This document shows positions 19,015 through 29,167 of a DNA stretch of 64,000 nt, in pieces. Position 1 is the stretch's first letter. The number at the start of each line of letters is the position of its first letter. A program made the translations under genes and the position numbers. Below the pieces are notes generated by a model. That model was not told the origin of the DNA and made no database searches. It was given only the letters and a program-made list of their open reading frames with translations. The stretch lies in NCBI RefSeq assembly GCF_001463765.1, contig NZ_BBWK01000048.1, positions 42,760 to 106,759 of the forward strand, read 5' to 3'. This DNA comes from Aureimonas sp. AU4. GTDB lineage: Bacteria > Pseudomonadota > Alphaproteobacteria > Rhizobiales > Rhizobiaceae.

Positions 19015-19625
19015 TGCAGTTCGACTGGACCGGGACGCCGGCCGGAACCGTCCTCCTGGCTCTGGGCGTCGGCTACCTCTGCGGCACGATCGCCTTCGGA
19101 TTGATCCTGACGAGGCTCTTCGGCCTAGGCGACCTGCGCTCGATCGGCTCCGGCAATATCGGGGCGACCAATGTCCTGCGCACGGGCAACAAGAAGGTCG
19201 CGGCGCTGACGCTGCTCGGCGACCTCCTGAAGGCCACGGTTCCGATCCTCGTCTTCTGGCGCTTCGGACCGCTGGCGGCGGCGGCCGCCGGCCTCGGCGC
19301 CTTTCTCGGCCACCTCTTCCCCGTCTGGCTCGGCTTCCGGGGCGGAAAAGGCGTCGCGACCTATATCGGCATTCTGCTCGGCTTCGCGCCCTGGGGCGTG
19401 CTCGTCTTCGCCGCGGTCTGGCTGGGCGCGGCCAAGGTCTGGCGCTATTCCTCGCTCGCGGCCCTTCTGGCAACGCTTGTCGTCCCCGTCGGCTATCTGC
19501 TGATGGGCAACCTGATGGCGGCCGAGCTCTCTGCGATCCTCACGATCCTCGTCTATTGGAAGCACGCGCCCAATATCCGGCGGCTGCGCGCCGGGACGGA
19601 AGGCCGCATTGGAGCCAAGGGTTGA
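19011..19625 (+). CDS. plsY: Glycerol-3-phosphate acyltransferase PlsY
   Basis: A 204-residue inner-membrane enzyme that transfers an acyl group from acyl-phosphate to glycerol-3-phosphate, the first step of phospholipid synthesis. Motifs: [16 protein letters not shown], and [21 protein letters not shown], with about five transmembrane segments. Tandem ATGATG at 19011 overlaps the pyrC' stop. Its own stop overlaps the TTG start of dprA. Confidence 0.96.
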   Translation: MMQFDWTGTPAGTVLLALGVGYLCGTIAFGLILTRLFGLGDLRSIGSGNIGATNVLRTGNKKVAALTLLGDLLKATVPILVFWRFGPLAAAAAGLGAFLGHLFPVWLGFRGGKGVATYIGILLGFAPWGVLVFAAVWLGAAKVWRYSSLAALLATLVVPVGYLLMGNLMAAELSAILTILVYWKHAPNIRRLRAGTEGRIGAKG

Positions 19626-20734
19626 GTGAAGGGCGCTCGCGGCTTGCGGACGAAACGCTTCTCGACTGGATACGCCTGATCCGGTCCGACAATGTCGGCC
19701 CGGTTACCTTCCGCCATCTCGTCACCCGCTTCGGCGGCCCGCGCGAAGCCCTCGACGCGCTGCCCGACCTCGCCCGGCGCGGCGGAGCGCGGAGCCGGAT
19801 CATGCCCTACCCGCTCGCGGCGGCCGAGGCCGAACTCGGAACCGCCCGGCGCATGGGGGCGTGGTTCCTCGATATCGACCATCCAGCCTATCCCGCGACG
19901 CTTCGCGCCGCCGACGCGGCCCCGCCGCTCCTTGCCGTCATGGGTGAGCCGACGATCCTCGCCCGCACGCCGGTCGCGATCGTCGGCTCGCGCAAGTCTT
20001 CGGCGGCCGGCATGCGACTGGCCGAGACCTTCGCCGCCGCGCTCGGGGCATCGGGCTGTACGATCGTATCGGGGCTCGCACGCGGCATCGACACGGCGGC
20101 GCATCGCGCAAGTCTCGAGACCGGGACGGTCGGCGTCTTCGCAGGGGGGCTCGACAAACCCTATCCCGACGAGAACCGGCCGCTGATGCGGAGCATCGTC
20201 GACCGCGGCGGATGCCTCATGACGGAGATGCCGTTCGGCTGGGAGCCGCGCGCGGTGGACTTTCCCCGACGCAACCGCATCGTCGTCGGGCTGTCGCTTG
20301 CCGTTTTGGTTGTCGAAGCGGCCAAGCGCTCGGGCTCGCTGATTTCGGCGCGCCTCGCCGCCGAGATGGGGCGTCTCGTCTTCGCGGTTCCCGGCTCGCC
20401 GCTCGAACCCCGCGCCGCCGGCACGAACGCCCTTCTCAAGGACGGCGCGAGCTTCGCGCTCGAGCCACAGGACCTTCTCGACGAGCTGGCGCCCCTGGTG
20501 AGAGCCCCGATGCCGCTCGCGGAAGCCGAGCCTGCGGAGGCGCCGATCTTCGACGCGCCCGAGACGGATCGGGACCGCGTCGTCCAGGCGCTGGGCATCG
20601 CACCGACGGCGCACGACGACCTTCTCGCGCATGCCGGGGTCGACGCGGCCACGCTTCAGCTCGTGCTCATCGAACTCGAACTTGCGGGCCGGCTCGAACG
20701 CCATCCGGGCGGCAACGTCTCGCTCCTGGGCTGA
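19622..20734 (+). CDS. dprA: DNA-processing protein DprA
   Basis: A 370-residue single-strand DNA-binding protein that loads RecA on incoming DNA in transformation. A short helical N-terminal region precedes the Rossmann-like domain ([69 protein letters not shown]), and a C-terminal winged-helix DML1-like domain closes it. The start is inferred as TTG at 19622, overlapping the plsY stop as TTGA; no ATG or GTG in frame fits. Competence itself is not shown by this window. Confidence 0.92.
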   Translation: MSEGRSRLADETLLDWIRLIRSDNVGPVTFRHLVTRFGGPREALDALPDLARRGGARSRIMPYPLAAAEAELGTARRMGAWFLDIDHPAYPATLRAADAAPPLLAVMGEPTILARTPVAIVGSRKSSAAGMRLAETFAAALGASGCTIVSGLARGIDTAAHRASLETGTVGVFAGGLDKPYPDENRPLMRSIVDRGGCLMTEMPFGWEPRAVDFPRRNRIVVGLSLAVLVVEAAKRSGSLISARLAAEMGRLVFAVPGSPLEPRAAGTNALLKDGASFALEPQDLLDELAPLVRAPMPLAEAEPAEAPIFDAPETDRDRVVQALGIAPTAHDDLLAHAGVDAATLQLVLIELELAGRLERHPGGNVSLLG

Positions 20735-20846
20735 GGCCGCGCTGGTCGCGCCGGGGTTGACCGGCGTCTCGCCACTGTCCATGTGAACGGACGACATGCG
20801 GGGTGACCGACCCCAAGGCACCCCTCCTCCCAGGATCCAAGCCAAC

Positions 20847-23576
20847 ATGGAACTCGTCATCGTCGAGTCGCCTGCCAAAGCGAAGACGATCAACAAGTAT
20901 CTCGGCAGCAACTACAAGGTGCTCGCCTCCTTCGGCCACGTGCGCGACCTGCCGGCCAAGGACGGATCCGTGCGTCCCGACGACGACTTCGCGATGGATT
21001 GGGCCGTGGACGGCCCTTCCTCCAAGCGCCTGTCAGAGATCGCGCAGGCGATGAAGAGCGCCGATGCCCTGATCCTGGCGACCGACCCCGACCGCGAGGG
21101 CGAGGCGATCTCCTGGCACGTGCTCGACGTCCTGCGCCAGAAGAAGGTGATTAAGGACAAGCCGGTTCGCCGCGTCGCCTTCAATGCCATCACCAAGAAG
21201 GCGATCCTCGAGGCAATCGCGAACCCGCGCGAGATCGACGGGCCGCTGGTGGACGCCTATCTGGCGCGCAGGGCGCTCGACTATCTCGTCGGATTCAACC
21301 TGTCGCCGGTCCTGTGGCGCAAGCTGCCGGGCGCCCGCTCAGCGGGCCGCGTCCAGTCCGTGGCCCTGCGTCTCGTCTGCGACCGCGAGGCCGAGATCGA
21401 GCGTTTCAAGACCGACGAGTACTGGCAGATCGTGGCGCGCCTCGCGACGCCGCGGGGCGATCAGTTCGACGCGCGTCTGACGGTCTTCGAGGGCGAGAAG
21501 CTCCAGCGTCTTTCGATCGGCAACGAGACGCGCGCCTTCGCCATGCGCGACATGCTGAACGGCGCCGCCTTCAGTGTGACGAGCGTCGAGGCCAAGCCCG
21601 CCAAGCGCAATCCGAGCCCGCCCTTCACGACCTCGACGCTGCAGCAGGCCGCCTCCGCCAAGCTCGGCTTCGGCGCGGCCCGCACCATGCAGATCGCCCA
21701 GCGTCTGTACGAGGGCATGGACGTCGGGGGTGAGACGGTCGGCCTGATCACCTACATGCGAACCGACGGCGTTCAGATGGCCGGCGAGGCGATCGATGCC
21801 GCCAGGGTGACAATCGGTTCGACCTTCGGCGCACGCTACGTGCCCGACAAGGCGCGCGTCTATTCCACGAAGGCGAAGAACGCGCAGGAGGCCCACGAGG
21901 CGATCCGTCCGACAAGCTTCGACCGGCATCCCAAGGACATGGAGCGCTTTCTCGACCGCGATCAGGCGCGTCTCTACGACTTGATCTGGAAGCGGGCCAT
22001 CGCGAGCCAGATGGCGTCCGCCGAGTTCGAGCGCACCACGGCCGAGATCCGCGCCGAGAACGGCGGCCAAGCCGCGCAGCTTCGCGCCACCGGCTCCGTC
22101 GTGCGGTTCGACGGCTTTATCGCCGCCTACCAGGACCATCGCGACGATTCCAAGACGCAAGCCGACCAGGCGGAGGAGGAAGAGGATTCGGCCCGCCTCC
22201 CCGAGATCCGGCGCGACGAGCGGCTGGACCGCAAGGCCGTCACGCCGACCCAGCACTTCACCGAGCCCCCGCCACGCTACTCCGAGGCCTCGCTGATCAA
22301 GAAGATGGAGGAGCTCGGCATCGGGCGGCCCTCCACCTACACGGCGACCGTCCAGACGTTGCAGGACCGTGAGTACATCGTCCAGGAGAACCGCAAGCTC
22401 CTGCCCGACTCCAAGGGTCGGCTGGTGACGGCCTTCCTGCACAACTTCTTCGAGCGCTACGTCGAGTACGACTTCACGGCCGACCTCGAGGGCAAGCTCG
22501 ACGGTATCTCGGCCGGCGACCTCGCCTGGAAGGACGTGCTGCGCGACTTCTGGCGCGACTTCTCGGCACAGATCGACTCGACCAAGGAGTTGCGCGTCAC
22601 CGACGTCCTCGACGCGCTGAACGAGGAGCTGGCCCCCCTCGCCTTCCCCGATCGCGGCGACGGTTCGGACCCGCGCACCTGCCCTCGCTGCAACCAGGGA
22701 CGTCTTAGCCTGAAGCTCGGCAAGTTCGGCGCCTTCGTCGGCTGCTCGAACTATCCCGAGTGCGGCTTTACACGGCAGCTCGGCACCAACCTCCAGGCCG
22801 ACGGCACCGAGGGCGACGGCGGCTTGAACGAGCCGCGCGAGCTGGGCGTGGACCCAGCGACGGGCGAAACCGTCACGCTGCGCTCCGGGCGCTTTGGCCC
22901 CTATGTCCAGCGTGGCGAGGGCAAAGAAGCCAAGCGCTCGTCGCTCCCGAAGGGATGGCTGGTGGCCGACATCGACCTCGAGAAGGCGGTGCAGCTTCTG
23001 TCGCTGCCGCGCGAGGTCGGCACCCATCCCGAGACCGGCAAGCCGATCCTGGCGGGTCTCGGCCGCTACGGGCCGTTCCTCCAGCACGACGGGGCCTATG
23101 CCAACCTGGAGACGATCGAGGACGTCCTGACCATCGGTCTCAACCGTGCGGTCACGGTGATCGCCGAGAAGAAGGAGCGCGGCGGGCGGTCCCGCTCGAC
23201 GCCGGCCGCGATCGCGACGCTCGGCGAGCATCCCGATATTGGCGGTCCGATCACCGTTCGTGAGGGCCGCTTCGGTCCCTACGTCAACGCCGGCAAGGTC
23301 AACGCCACGTTGCCGAAGTCGAAGGACCCGGCTTCTGTCACGCTGGAGGAGGCGATCCAGCTTCTGAACGAGCGGGCCGAAAAGAGCGGCAAGGCACCGA
23401 AGAAGACGGCCAAGAAGGCACCCGCGGCGAAGAAGACCGCCGCCGCAGGAGAAAAGAAGACGCCCGCCAAGCGCGTCGCCGCCAAGGCCCCGAAGGCGGA
23501 GGCCGCGCCGGCCCCACGCGCCGCGCCCAAGACCGAACTGGTCAAGGGTCCGCGCTCCAAAGCAAAGGCGGAGTAG
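20847..23576 (+). CDS. topA: DNA topoisomerase I
   Basis: A 909-residue type IA topoisomerase that relaxes negative supercoils. The Toprim domain begins at the start codon (ELVIVESPAKAKTINKYLG) and includes DPDREGEAISWHV. The catalytic tyrosine is in GLITYMRTDGVQM. One four-cysteine zinc finger is visible (CPRCNQGRLSLKLGKFG then CSNYPEC), followed by several topoisomerase C-terminal repeats and a lysine/alanine tail (KKTAKKAPAAKK). The start at 20847 matches the family N-terminus; an upstream in-frame start adds 17 unsupported residues. Confidence 0.97.
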   Translation: MELVIVESPAKAKTINKYLGSNYKVLASFGHVRDLPAKDGSVRPDDDFAMDWAVDGPSSKRLSEIAQAMKSADALILATDPDREGEAISWHVLDVLRQKKVIKDKPVRRVAFNAITKKAILEAIANPREIDGPLVDAYLARRALDYLVGFNLSPVLWRKLPGARSAGRVQSVALRLVCDREAEIERFKTDEYWQIVARLATPRGDQFDARLTVFEGEKLQRLSIGNETRAFAMRDMLNGAAFSVTSVEAKPAKRNPSPPFTTSTLQQAASAKLGFGAARTMQIAQRLYEGMDVGGETVGLITYMRTDGVQMAGEAIDAARVTIGSTFGARYVPDKARVYSTKAKNAQEAHEAIRPTSFDRHPKDMERFLDRDQARLYDLIWKRAIASQMASAEFERTTAEIRAENGGQAAQLRATGSVVRFDGFIAAYQDHRDDSKTQADQAEEEEDSARLPEIRRDERLDRKAVTPTQHFTEPPPRYSEASLIKKMEELGIGRPSTYTATVQTLQDREYIVQENRKLLPDSKGRLVTAFLHNFFERYVEYDFTADLEGKLDGISAGDLAWKDVLRDFWRDFSAQIDSTKELRVTDVLDALNEELAPLAFPDRGDGSDPRTCPRCNQGRLSLKLGKFGAFVGCSNYPECGFTRQLGTNLQADGTEGDGGLNEPRELGVDPATGETVTLRSGRFGPYVQRGEGKEAKRSSLPKGWLVADIDLEKAVQLLSLPREVGTHPETGKPILAGLGRYGPFLQHDGAYANLETIEDVLTIGLNRAVTVIAEKKERGGRSRSTPAAIATLGEHPDIGGPITVREGRFGPYVNAGKVNATLPKSKDPASVTLEEAIQLLNERAEKSGKAPKKTAKKAPAAKKTAAAGEKKTPAKRVAAKAPKAEAAPAPRAAPKTELVKGPRSKAKAE

Positions 23577-23578
23577 CC

Positions 23579-25840
23579 ATGTCGAAGCGAGGGGCATCCC
23601 GTGACGGCGTCGATACGCTGAGCCGCGAGGCGGTCCTTCGCTTCATCGCCAGCAACCCGGACCGGGCGACGAAGCGCGACCTTGCCAAGGCGTTCGGGGT
23701 GAAGGGCGAGGCACGCGTCCTTCTGAAGGATATCCTGGCCGACCTGCAGGCGGAGGGCGTTCTGGCGGGCGGCCGCAAGCGCTACTCGCAACCCGACCTC
23801 CTGCCGAGCGTCGCAGTTCTGGAGATCCGCGCCCGCGACGACGAGGGTGGCCTGCTGGCCGACCCGGTTGCGTGGGAGAGCGAGACGGTGGAGCGCCCGC
23901 GTTTCCGGCTGCGGCAGGAGGCCGGACGAGCGGCGGGCGTGGGCGAGCGCGTCCTCGCCAAGCTGGACTACGATGCGGAGGGCGGCCCTGTCGCCACCGT
24001 GATCCGCGCCCTCGAACGCCAGCGCGCGCGGGTGATCGGCGTCTTCCGCAGCGAGCCGGGAGGCGGAGGCCGCGTGGACCCGGTCGAGCGTCGCCAACTC
24101 GAATACGCTGTCGGCCCGGGCGACACGATGGACGCCCGAGATGGCGATCTCGTCGAGATCGAGCCGAGCACGCGCTTGCGTGCCGGCCTGCCGACCGGAT
24201 CGGTCGTGGCCGTCGTCGGCTCGATGCGTACCGAGCGCGCCATCACGACGATCGCGCTCCACGCCCACTCGATCCCCCATGTCTTTCCGAAGTCGGTACT
24301 GACCGAGGCCGAGGCAGCAGGTCCGGCGACGATGGAGCATCGCGAGGACTGGCGCGACCTGCCGCTCGTGACCATCGACCCGCGAGACGCGAAGGACCAC
24401 GACGACGCGGTCCACGCGCGCGCCGACGACGACCCGGGCAACCCCGGCGGAATCATCGCGACCGTCGCGATCGCGGACGTCTCCTGGTACGTTCGGCCCG
24501 GCACCGCGCTCGACCGCGAGGCAAGGCTGCGCGGCAACTCCGTCTACTTCCCCGACCGGGTCGTGCCGATGCTGCCCGAGCGCATCTCCAACGATCTTTG
24601 CTCGCTGCGCTCGGACGTGGACCGCCCCGCTCTGGCCGTGCGCCTCGTCTTCGACGCGCGTGGCGACAAGCGACGGCATTCCTTCCATCGCATCATGATG
24701 CGCAGTCATGCCAAGCTCGCCTACGAGCAAGCGCAGGCGGCGATCGACGGGCTGCCGAACGAGGTCGAACCGACGATCGTCGAGACGGTGCTTCGCCCTC
24801 TCTGGTCGGCCTATGCCAAGCTGTCCGATGCGCGCCAGCGTCGCCAGCCGCTCGATCTCGATCTGCCGGAAAGAAAGATCATTTTGAACGACGCGGGCCG
24901 CGTGGACCGCGTCGTCGTGCCCGAGCGCCTTGCGGCCCATCGCCTGATCGAAGAGTTCATGATCCAGGCCAACGTCGCGGCGGCCGAGGAGCTGGAGCGG
25001 CACCGGCAGTCGCTGATCTACCGCGCTCACGACGCGCCGTCGCTCGCGCGACTGGAAGCGCTGCGCGACTTCCTGCGGACGCTGGAGCTTCCGCTCGCCA
25101 AGAGCGGTGCGCTGCGGCCGGGTCACTTCAACGGCCTCCTGCAGACGGTGCGCGGTACGGAACACGAGAGTCTCGTGAACGAAGTCGTGCTTCGCTCGCA
25201 AAGCCAGGCGGTCTACTCGCCCGACAATATCGGGCACTTTGGTCTCAACCTGCAGCGATACGCGCACTTCACCTCCCCGATCCGCCGCTACGCGGACCTG
25301 ATCGTTCATCGGGCGCTGGTGCTGGCACTGGAACTCGGTCCCGGCGCCCTGACGCGCGAGGAGGAAGCGGTTCTCGACGAGACGGCGGAGGAGATCAGCC
25401 GGGCGGAGAGGCGTGCCATGGCAGCCGAGCGCGATACGGTGGACCGCCTGATCGCCCATCACCTCGCCGACCAGATCGGCGCGGAATTCGACGGCAAGAT
25501 CCAGGGCGTCACCAAGTCCGGACTCTTTGTCCAGTTGCCGGCCTTCGGCGCGGATGGTTTCGTGCCGGTCTCGACGCTGGGCTCAGACTACTTCCGCTAC
25601 GACGAAGCCGGCCACGCATTGGTGGGGGAACGCTCGGGATTGGGGTTTCGTTTGGGAGACACGGTTCGGGTGCGGCTCGTGGAAGCCCAGCCGCTCGCAG
25701 GCTCCATGCGGTTCGAGATGCTGACCGAGCCGCGCAAGCTGCCGGGCGGTAGTGCCTCGTTCCACAAGAGCAACCTGCGTCGCGGACGGCGCGGCGGACC
25801 TCCAAAGAACGTGGCGGGGCGGGTCAGGAAGAGACGATGA
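23579..25840 (+). CDS. rnr: Ribonuclease R
   Basis: A 753-residue 3'-5' exoribonuclease that degrades structured RNA. It has an N-terminal winged-helix region, cold-shock domains, the RNB catalytic core with metal ligands in TIDPRDAKDHDDAVHA, the conserved FTSPIRRYADLIVHR, and a C-terminal S1 domain (FDGKIQGVTKSGLFVQLPA) with a basic tail. It starts three bases after topA and overlaps the DUF983 gene by ATGA. Confidence 0.97.
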   Translation: MSKRGASRDGVDTLSREAVLRFIASNPDRATKRDLAKAFGVKGEARVLLKDILADLQAEGVLAGGRKRYSQPDLLPSVAVLEIRARDDEGGLLADPVAWESETVERPRFRLRQEAGRAAGVGERVLAKLDYDAEGGPVATVIRALERQRARVIGVFRSEPGGGGRVDPVERRQLEYAVGPGDTMDARDGDLVEIEPSTRLRAGLPTGSVVAVVGSMRTERAITTIALHAHSIPHVFPKSVLTEAEAAGPATMEHREDWRDLPLVTIDPRDAKDHDDAVHARADDDPGNPGGIIATVAIADVSWYVRPGTALDREARLRGNSVYFPDRVVPMLPERISNDLCSLRSDVDRPALAVRLVFDARGDKRRHSFHRIMMRSHAKLAYEQAQAAIDGLPNEVEPTIVETVLRPLWSAYAKLSDARQRRQPLDLDLPERKIILNDAGRVDRVVVPERLAAHRLIEEFMIQANVAAAEELERHRQSLIYRAHDAPSLARLEALRDFLRTLELPLAKSGALRPGHFNGLLQTVRGTEHESLVNEVVLRSQSQAVYSPDNIGHFGLNLQRYAHFTSPIRRYADLIVHRALVLALELGPGALTREEEAVLDETAEEISRAERRAMAAERDTVDRLIAHHLADQIGAEFDGKIQGVTKSGLFVQLPAFGADGFVPVSTLGSDYFRYDEAGHALVGERSGLGFRLGDTVRVRLVEAQPLAGSMRFEMLTEPRKLPGGSASFHKSNLRRGRRGGPPKNVAGRVRKRR

Positions 25841-26280
25841 CGACACAGACCGACGGACTCGCCTTCGAGGCGCCCCGGCATGCCGGGACAGAGACCGCCA
25901 CGACCCGTCCCTTGTGGCGCTCGATCGGTCGCGGGCTTCTCATGCGCTGCCCGAACTGCGGCGAGGGCAAGCTCTTCGCCGGGTTCCTGCGAAGCGTCGA
26001 CCATTGCGCCGTCTGCGGCGAGACAATGCATCACCACCGGGCGGACGACCTGCCGCCTTACCTCACCGTCTTCATCGTCGGCCATCTCGTGGTCGGCCTC
26101 TTCATGGGGGTCGAGGAGTTGTGGTCGCTACCGCTGTGGGCGCATCTGGCGATCTGGGTTCCGGCGACGCTCTTGCTCTCGCTTGCGCTTCTGCGTCCGC
26201 TCAAGGGCGGGACGATCGGGCTGCAATGGGCGCTGCGCATGCATGGCTTCGGCGACAGCGAGCCTGCGCACGACCACTGA
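25837..26280 (+). CDS. DUF983 family membrane protein
   Basis: A 147-residue protein with a zinc-ribbon-like cysteine set (RCPNCGEGKLF and HCAVCGETM) followed by HHHRADDLPPYLTVFIVGH and two transmembrane helices (near residues 75-95 and 101-118). This is the DUF983 pattern, found next to rnr in many Rhizobiales. Function unknown. Translationally coupled to rnr. Confidence 0.9.
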   Translation: MTTQTDGLAFEAPRHAGTETATTRPLWRSIGRGLLMRCPNCGEGKLFAGFLRSVDHCAVCGETMHHHRADDLPPYLTVFIVGHLVVGLFMGVEELWSLPLWAHLAIWVPATLLLSLALLRPLKGGTIGLQWALRMHGFGDSEPAHDH

Positions 26281-26304
26281 TCGCGGCGCGGGTGCGGCGC
26301 GCCT

Positions 26305-26333
26305 CTTGACTTCATGCGCCCCGTGAGTAGTGT
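26305..26333 (+). promoter_or_regulatory. Candidate rpmG promoter
   Basis: CTTGAC, a 17-base spacer and TAGTGT. The -35 is a perfect match to the alphaproteobacterial consensus. It predicts a leader of about 145 bases before rpmG, long for so small a gene and GC-rich. Confidence 0.55.
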
Positions 26334-26486
26334 CCGCGCGATGAACGGAACGGCTCGGCCGGGCCGCTCGGGGCCTTTGGTCCGCTCGCCGGTTCGATGC
26401 CCGTCCCCTTTTTGAAACCCGTTCGCCCCTGGCACGCGCTCCCTTGAGCGGCGAGGCTTGGCGGACCCTAGATACGAGCACGACCG

Positions 26487-26654
26487 ATGGCCAAGGCGAC
26501 CACGATTAAGATCAAGCTCCTCTCGACCGCCGATACCGGCTTCTTCTACGTCACGACGAAGAACAGCCGTACGATGACGGACAAGATGACGAAGACGAAG
26601 TACGACCCGGTCGCGCGCAAGCACGTCGAGTTCAAGGAAACCAAGATCAAGTAA
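26487..26654 (+). CDS. rpmG: 50S ribosomal protein L33
   Basis: A 55-residue ribosomal protein: [20 protein letters not shown], then [13 protein letters not shown] and the lysine-rich end VEFKETKIK. It is the cysteine-free form, which does not bind zinc. It is a separate transcription unit, with its own promoter candidate upstream and a strong terminator downstream. Confidence 0.97.
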   Translation: MAKATTIKIKLLSTADTGFFYVTTKNSRTMTDKMTKTKYDPVARKHVEFKETKIK

Positions 26655-26680
26655 GCCCGAGCCTCATCGGACCTTATCAG

Positions 26681-26706
26681 CGCCGCCCTTCGGGCGGCGT
26701 TTTCGT
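26681..26706 (+). terminator. Intrinsic terminator of rpmG
   Basis: A perfect 8-bp GC stem (26681-26688 with 26692-26699) closed by TTC, followed by TTTTCGTTT. The following stretch to 27001 holds no convincing gene, only a short inverted repeat (GCTTGG...CCAAGC) around a TTAA near 26976-26994, just past the pleD stop. Confidence 0.85.
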
Positions 26707-27001
26707 TTGATCGATGTTCAGAAATTAGGCTGGCTGGCGGGTTTCACGAATGTGGCCGGCCGGCGCTACGGTCGCGGTACGAGGACACCGCATATGACCG
26801 CATGCCGGCCGACCGCCCCACGGAACCCAGGAGATGCGGCGGACCTGAGCACTCCATGGGGACCTGAGGACGGCGGGTTTCAGACCCTGCCGTCACGATC
26901 CCTGACGCCGGAAGACTTGCCGAGAATCGATTCGCAATCAACCGGTTCGCCAACGTTTATACCACGCAAGTTCACGCTTGGTTAACCCCAAGCCCTGCCC
27001 G

Positions 27002-28360
27002 TCACGCGGCGAGCGTCACGACGCGGTTGCGGCCGTTATGCTTAGCCGCATAGACCGCCATGTCGGCTCGCTTCAGGAGCGTGGCGTCCGTGTCGGGTAG
27101 CCCGAGCGTGGCGCAGCCGGCGCTGATCGTCAGGCGAATGCCGTCGCCTACGGCGATGGCCGTGGTGGAAACGAGCAGGCGAAGTCGTTCGGCGATCACG
27201 TTGGCCGATGCGGAGTCCGTATCCGGCAGAAGAAGGACGAACTCCTCCCCGCCCAGGCGGCAGGCCAGATCGCTTGCGCGAAGGCTCTCGCGCAGCCGGA
27301 CCGCGAACTCGCGCAGAACCTCGTCACCGACGTCGTGCCCGTGACGGTCGTTGATCTGCTTGAAATGGTCGATGTCGACGACGAGGACGGACAGCGCCTT
27401 GCCCTCCTGCCTCGACCGCTCCACGGCCTTGGGAAGATGCCCGTCGAGGAAGCGACGATTGTGCAGGCCGGTCAGCGGATCGATCGTCGCGAGCTCGATC
27501 GTTTCCTGCAGGCTGCGACGCAGGTTCTCGCTGTAGCGGCGGCGTTTGACCTGCGTGCGGACGCGCGCGAGAAGCTCGTTCCGGTCGATGGGCCGGACGA
27601 GGTAGTCGTTGACACCGAGTTCCAAAGCCCGCGCGACCCGCTTCTCCTCATCGGTCGGCGCGATCACGAGAATAGGAAGCTGGCGGGTCGCCTCGTCGGA
27701 GCGAAGCCGCGAGCACAGGCGCAAGGCATCGTGCCGACGGCTTGCCAGATCCGCGATCACGAGATCCGGCTGGGATCCCGAGGCCAGCATCGCGGACAAC
27801 TCATCGAGCGAGCCGACGGCGGTCACGCGCTGCTCGCCGCGCAGCATGCGCGTGAGCCGGTCGCTTTCCAGCGGGTTCTCCTCGATGAGCACGATGGACC
27901 CGTCCGTCCCCGCCACGTCGGCGACGAAGCCGTCCTCGCTTAGGATCGCAAGCGTCGTCTGCGCTCGAACGCGCAACTCGTCCGTCAGCATCTTCAGGCG
28001 CGTCAGCGAGCGGATGCGCGAGAAGAGCGGGAGGTCGCGCACGGGCTTGACGAGAAAATCGTCCGCACCCGATTCCAGCCCCGTCACCCGATCCTCCGCT
28101 CCGTCCAACGCGGTCACGAGAACGACGGGTATGTGGTGGGTCGCCGGGTCCGCCTTGATGCGGCGGCAGGTCTCGTAGCCGTCCATCCCGGGCATCATGA
28201 CGTCGAGAAGAACGATGTCGATCGGCTCTGCCTGACAGATAGCGATTGCCTCCTGTCCACTTCCGGCGGTGCGAACCTCGTAATATTCCTCCTGAAGACG
28301 GATCTCCATCAGGCGCAGATTGATCTGCACGTCGTCGACGACGAGTACCTTGGCGGTCAT
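27002..28360 (-). CDS. pleD: Response regulator/diguanylate cyclase PleD
   Basis: A 452-residue two-receiver GGDEF protein. The first receiver has the phospho-acceptor aspartate in VLLDVMMPGMDG. The second, degenerate receiver spans about residues 155-275. The output domain starts near DPLTGLHNRRFLDGHL and has the active-site GGEEF in RLGGEEFVLLLPD, so it should make cyclic di-GMP. In Caulobacter PleD is activated at the pole by DivJ and drives flagellum loss and stalk formation; here the same cell-cycle role is inferred. It lies six bases downstream of divK, in the conserved order. Confidence 0.96.
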   Translation of the reverse strand: MTAKVLVVDDVQINLRLMEIRLQEEYYEVRTAGSGQEAIAICQAEPIDIVLLDVMMPGMDGYETCRRIKADPATHHIPVVLVTALDGAEDRVTGLESGADDFLVKPVRDLPLFSRIRSLTRLKMLTDELRVRAQTTLAILSEDGFVADVAGTDGSIVLIEENPLESDRLTRMLRGEQRVTAVGSLDELSAMLASGSQPDLVIADLASRRHDALRLCSRLRSDEATRQLPILVIAPTDEEKRVARALELGVNDYLVRPIDRNELLARVRTQVKRRRYSENLRRSLQETIELATIDPLTGLHNRRFLDGHLPKAVERSRQEGKALSVLVVDIDHFKQINDRHGHDVGDEVLREFAVRLRESLRASDLACRLGGEEFVLLLPDTDSASANVIAERLRLLVSTTAIAVGDGIRLTISAGCATLGLPDTDATLLKRADMAVYAAKHNGRNRVVTLAA

Positions 28361-28366
28361 GGCGAC

Positions 28367-28738
28367 TCAGCGATCCCCGAGGAAGGACTTGATCGTTTCA
28401 ATGAAGCGTACGACCGAGATGGGCTTCGAGATATAGGCCTCGCAGCCGCCCTGCCGAATCCGCTCCTCGTCTCCCTTCATGGCGAAGGCGGTCACGGCGA
28501 TCACGGGGATCGGCTTCAGCTCCGGATCGTTCTTCAGCCGGCGCGTGACCTCCAAGCCCGATATCTCCGGCAACTGGATGTCCATGAGAATGAGGTCCGG
28601 ACGGCTCTCGCGCGCCAGATCGACGGCCGTAAGACCGCTGCGCGTCTGAACCGTCCGGTAACCATGCGCTTCGATCAGGTCCCGGAAGAGCTTCATGTTG
28701 AGCTCGTTGTCTTCGACGATCATGACGGTCTTGGTCAT
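28367..28738 (-). CDS. divK: Single-domain response regulator DivK
   Basis: A 123-residue receiver with no output domain. Acidic pocket [16 protein letters not shown], phosphorylated aspartate in [16 protein letters not shown], conserved threonine/lysine in [11 protein letters not shown] and ISKPISV. DivK relays polar kinase signals to the CckA-CtrA pathway. The start at 28738 gives exactly the family length; a longer frame adds nine unsupported residues. Confidence 0.96.
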   Translation of the reverse strand: MTKTVMIVEDNELNMKLFRDLIEAHGYRTVQTRSGLTAVDLARESRPDLILMDIQLPEISGLEVTRRLKNDPELKPIPVIAVTAFAMKGDEERIRQGGCEAYISKPISVVRFIETIKSFLGDR

Positions 28739-28855
28739 ACGCGATACCTCATTGCCAGACGCCACGTCGGCCGGTTTCCCGGCACCTGCCCTCCAGACTT
28801 AAGCCGATTTGATTTAAGAAATTGGGAATTGACAGGGTTGGGAGTCGGCTCGTCC

Positions 28856-29167
28856 ATGAACATGAGAAACGACGGCAACGGGGACGACGCGACACCGGGC
28901 GCGGAGGAGCTGGCGATCGAGGCTCTTTCCTTCATCGCGGGCGATCCCGTGGTGTTCAGCCGCTTCCTTCGCCTGACGGGACTGGAGCTCGAGAACCTGC
29001 GCTCCGCCGCCGGCGAGCCTGCCTTCCTGGCGGGTGTGCTCGACTTCGTCCTCTCCGACGAGAGGCTTGTCGTCGCCTTCGCGGACCAGACCGCCCTGCC
29101 CACTGAGCGTATCGCGGAGGCCCGTCGGGAGCTTGGAACGACATTCGCAGAAGGAAACCAGTATTGA
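28856..29167 (+). CDS. DUF3572 family protein
   Basis: A 103-residue acidic helical protein: EELAIEALSFIAGDPVVFSRFL, then LRLTGLELENLRSAAGEPAF and LDFVLSDERLVVAFAD. This matches DUF3572, which lies next to divK in Rhizobiales. Function unknown. Divergent from divK; its stop overlaps the TTG start of the HAD gene. Confidence 0.85.
   Translation: MNMRNDGNGDDATPGAEELAIEALSFIAGDPVVFSRFLRLTGLELENLRSAAGEPAFLAGVLDFVLSDERLVVAFADQTALPTERIAEARRELGTTFAEGNQY

Noticed and set aside
17524..19473. A 649-codon minus-strand frame
   Set aside because: Antisense to pyrB, pyrC' and plsY; arginine-rich translation without domains.
21339..25462. Two long minus-strand frames (about 750 and 730 codons)
   Set aside because: Antisense to topA and rnr, both of which have complete catalytic motifs.
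26707..26985. A 92-codon frame after the rpmG terminator
   Set aside because: No ribosome site or domain, and composition is unlike that of neighbouring genes.
28829..28857. TTGACA upstream of the DUF3572 gene as a promoter
   Set aside because: The matching -10 position would fall on the ATG itself.
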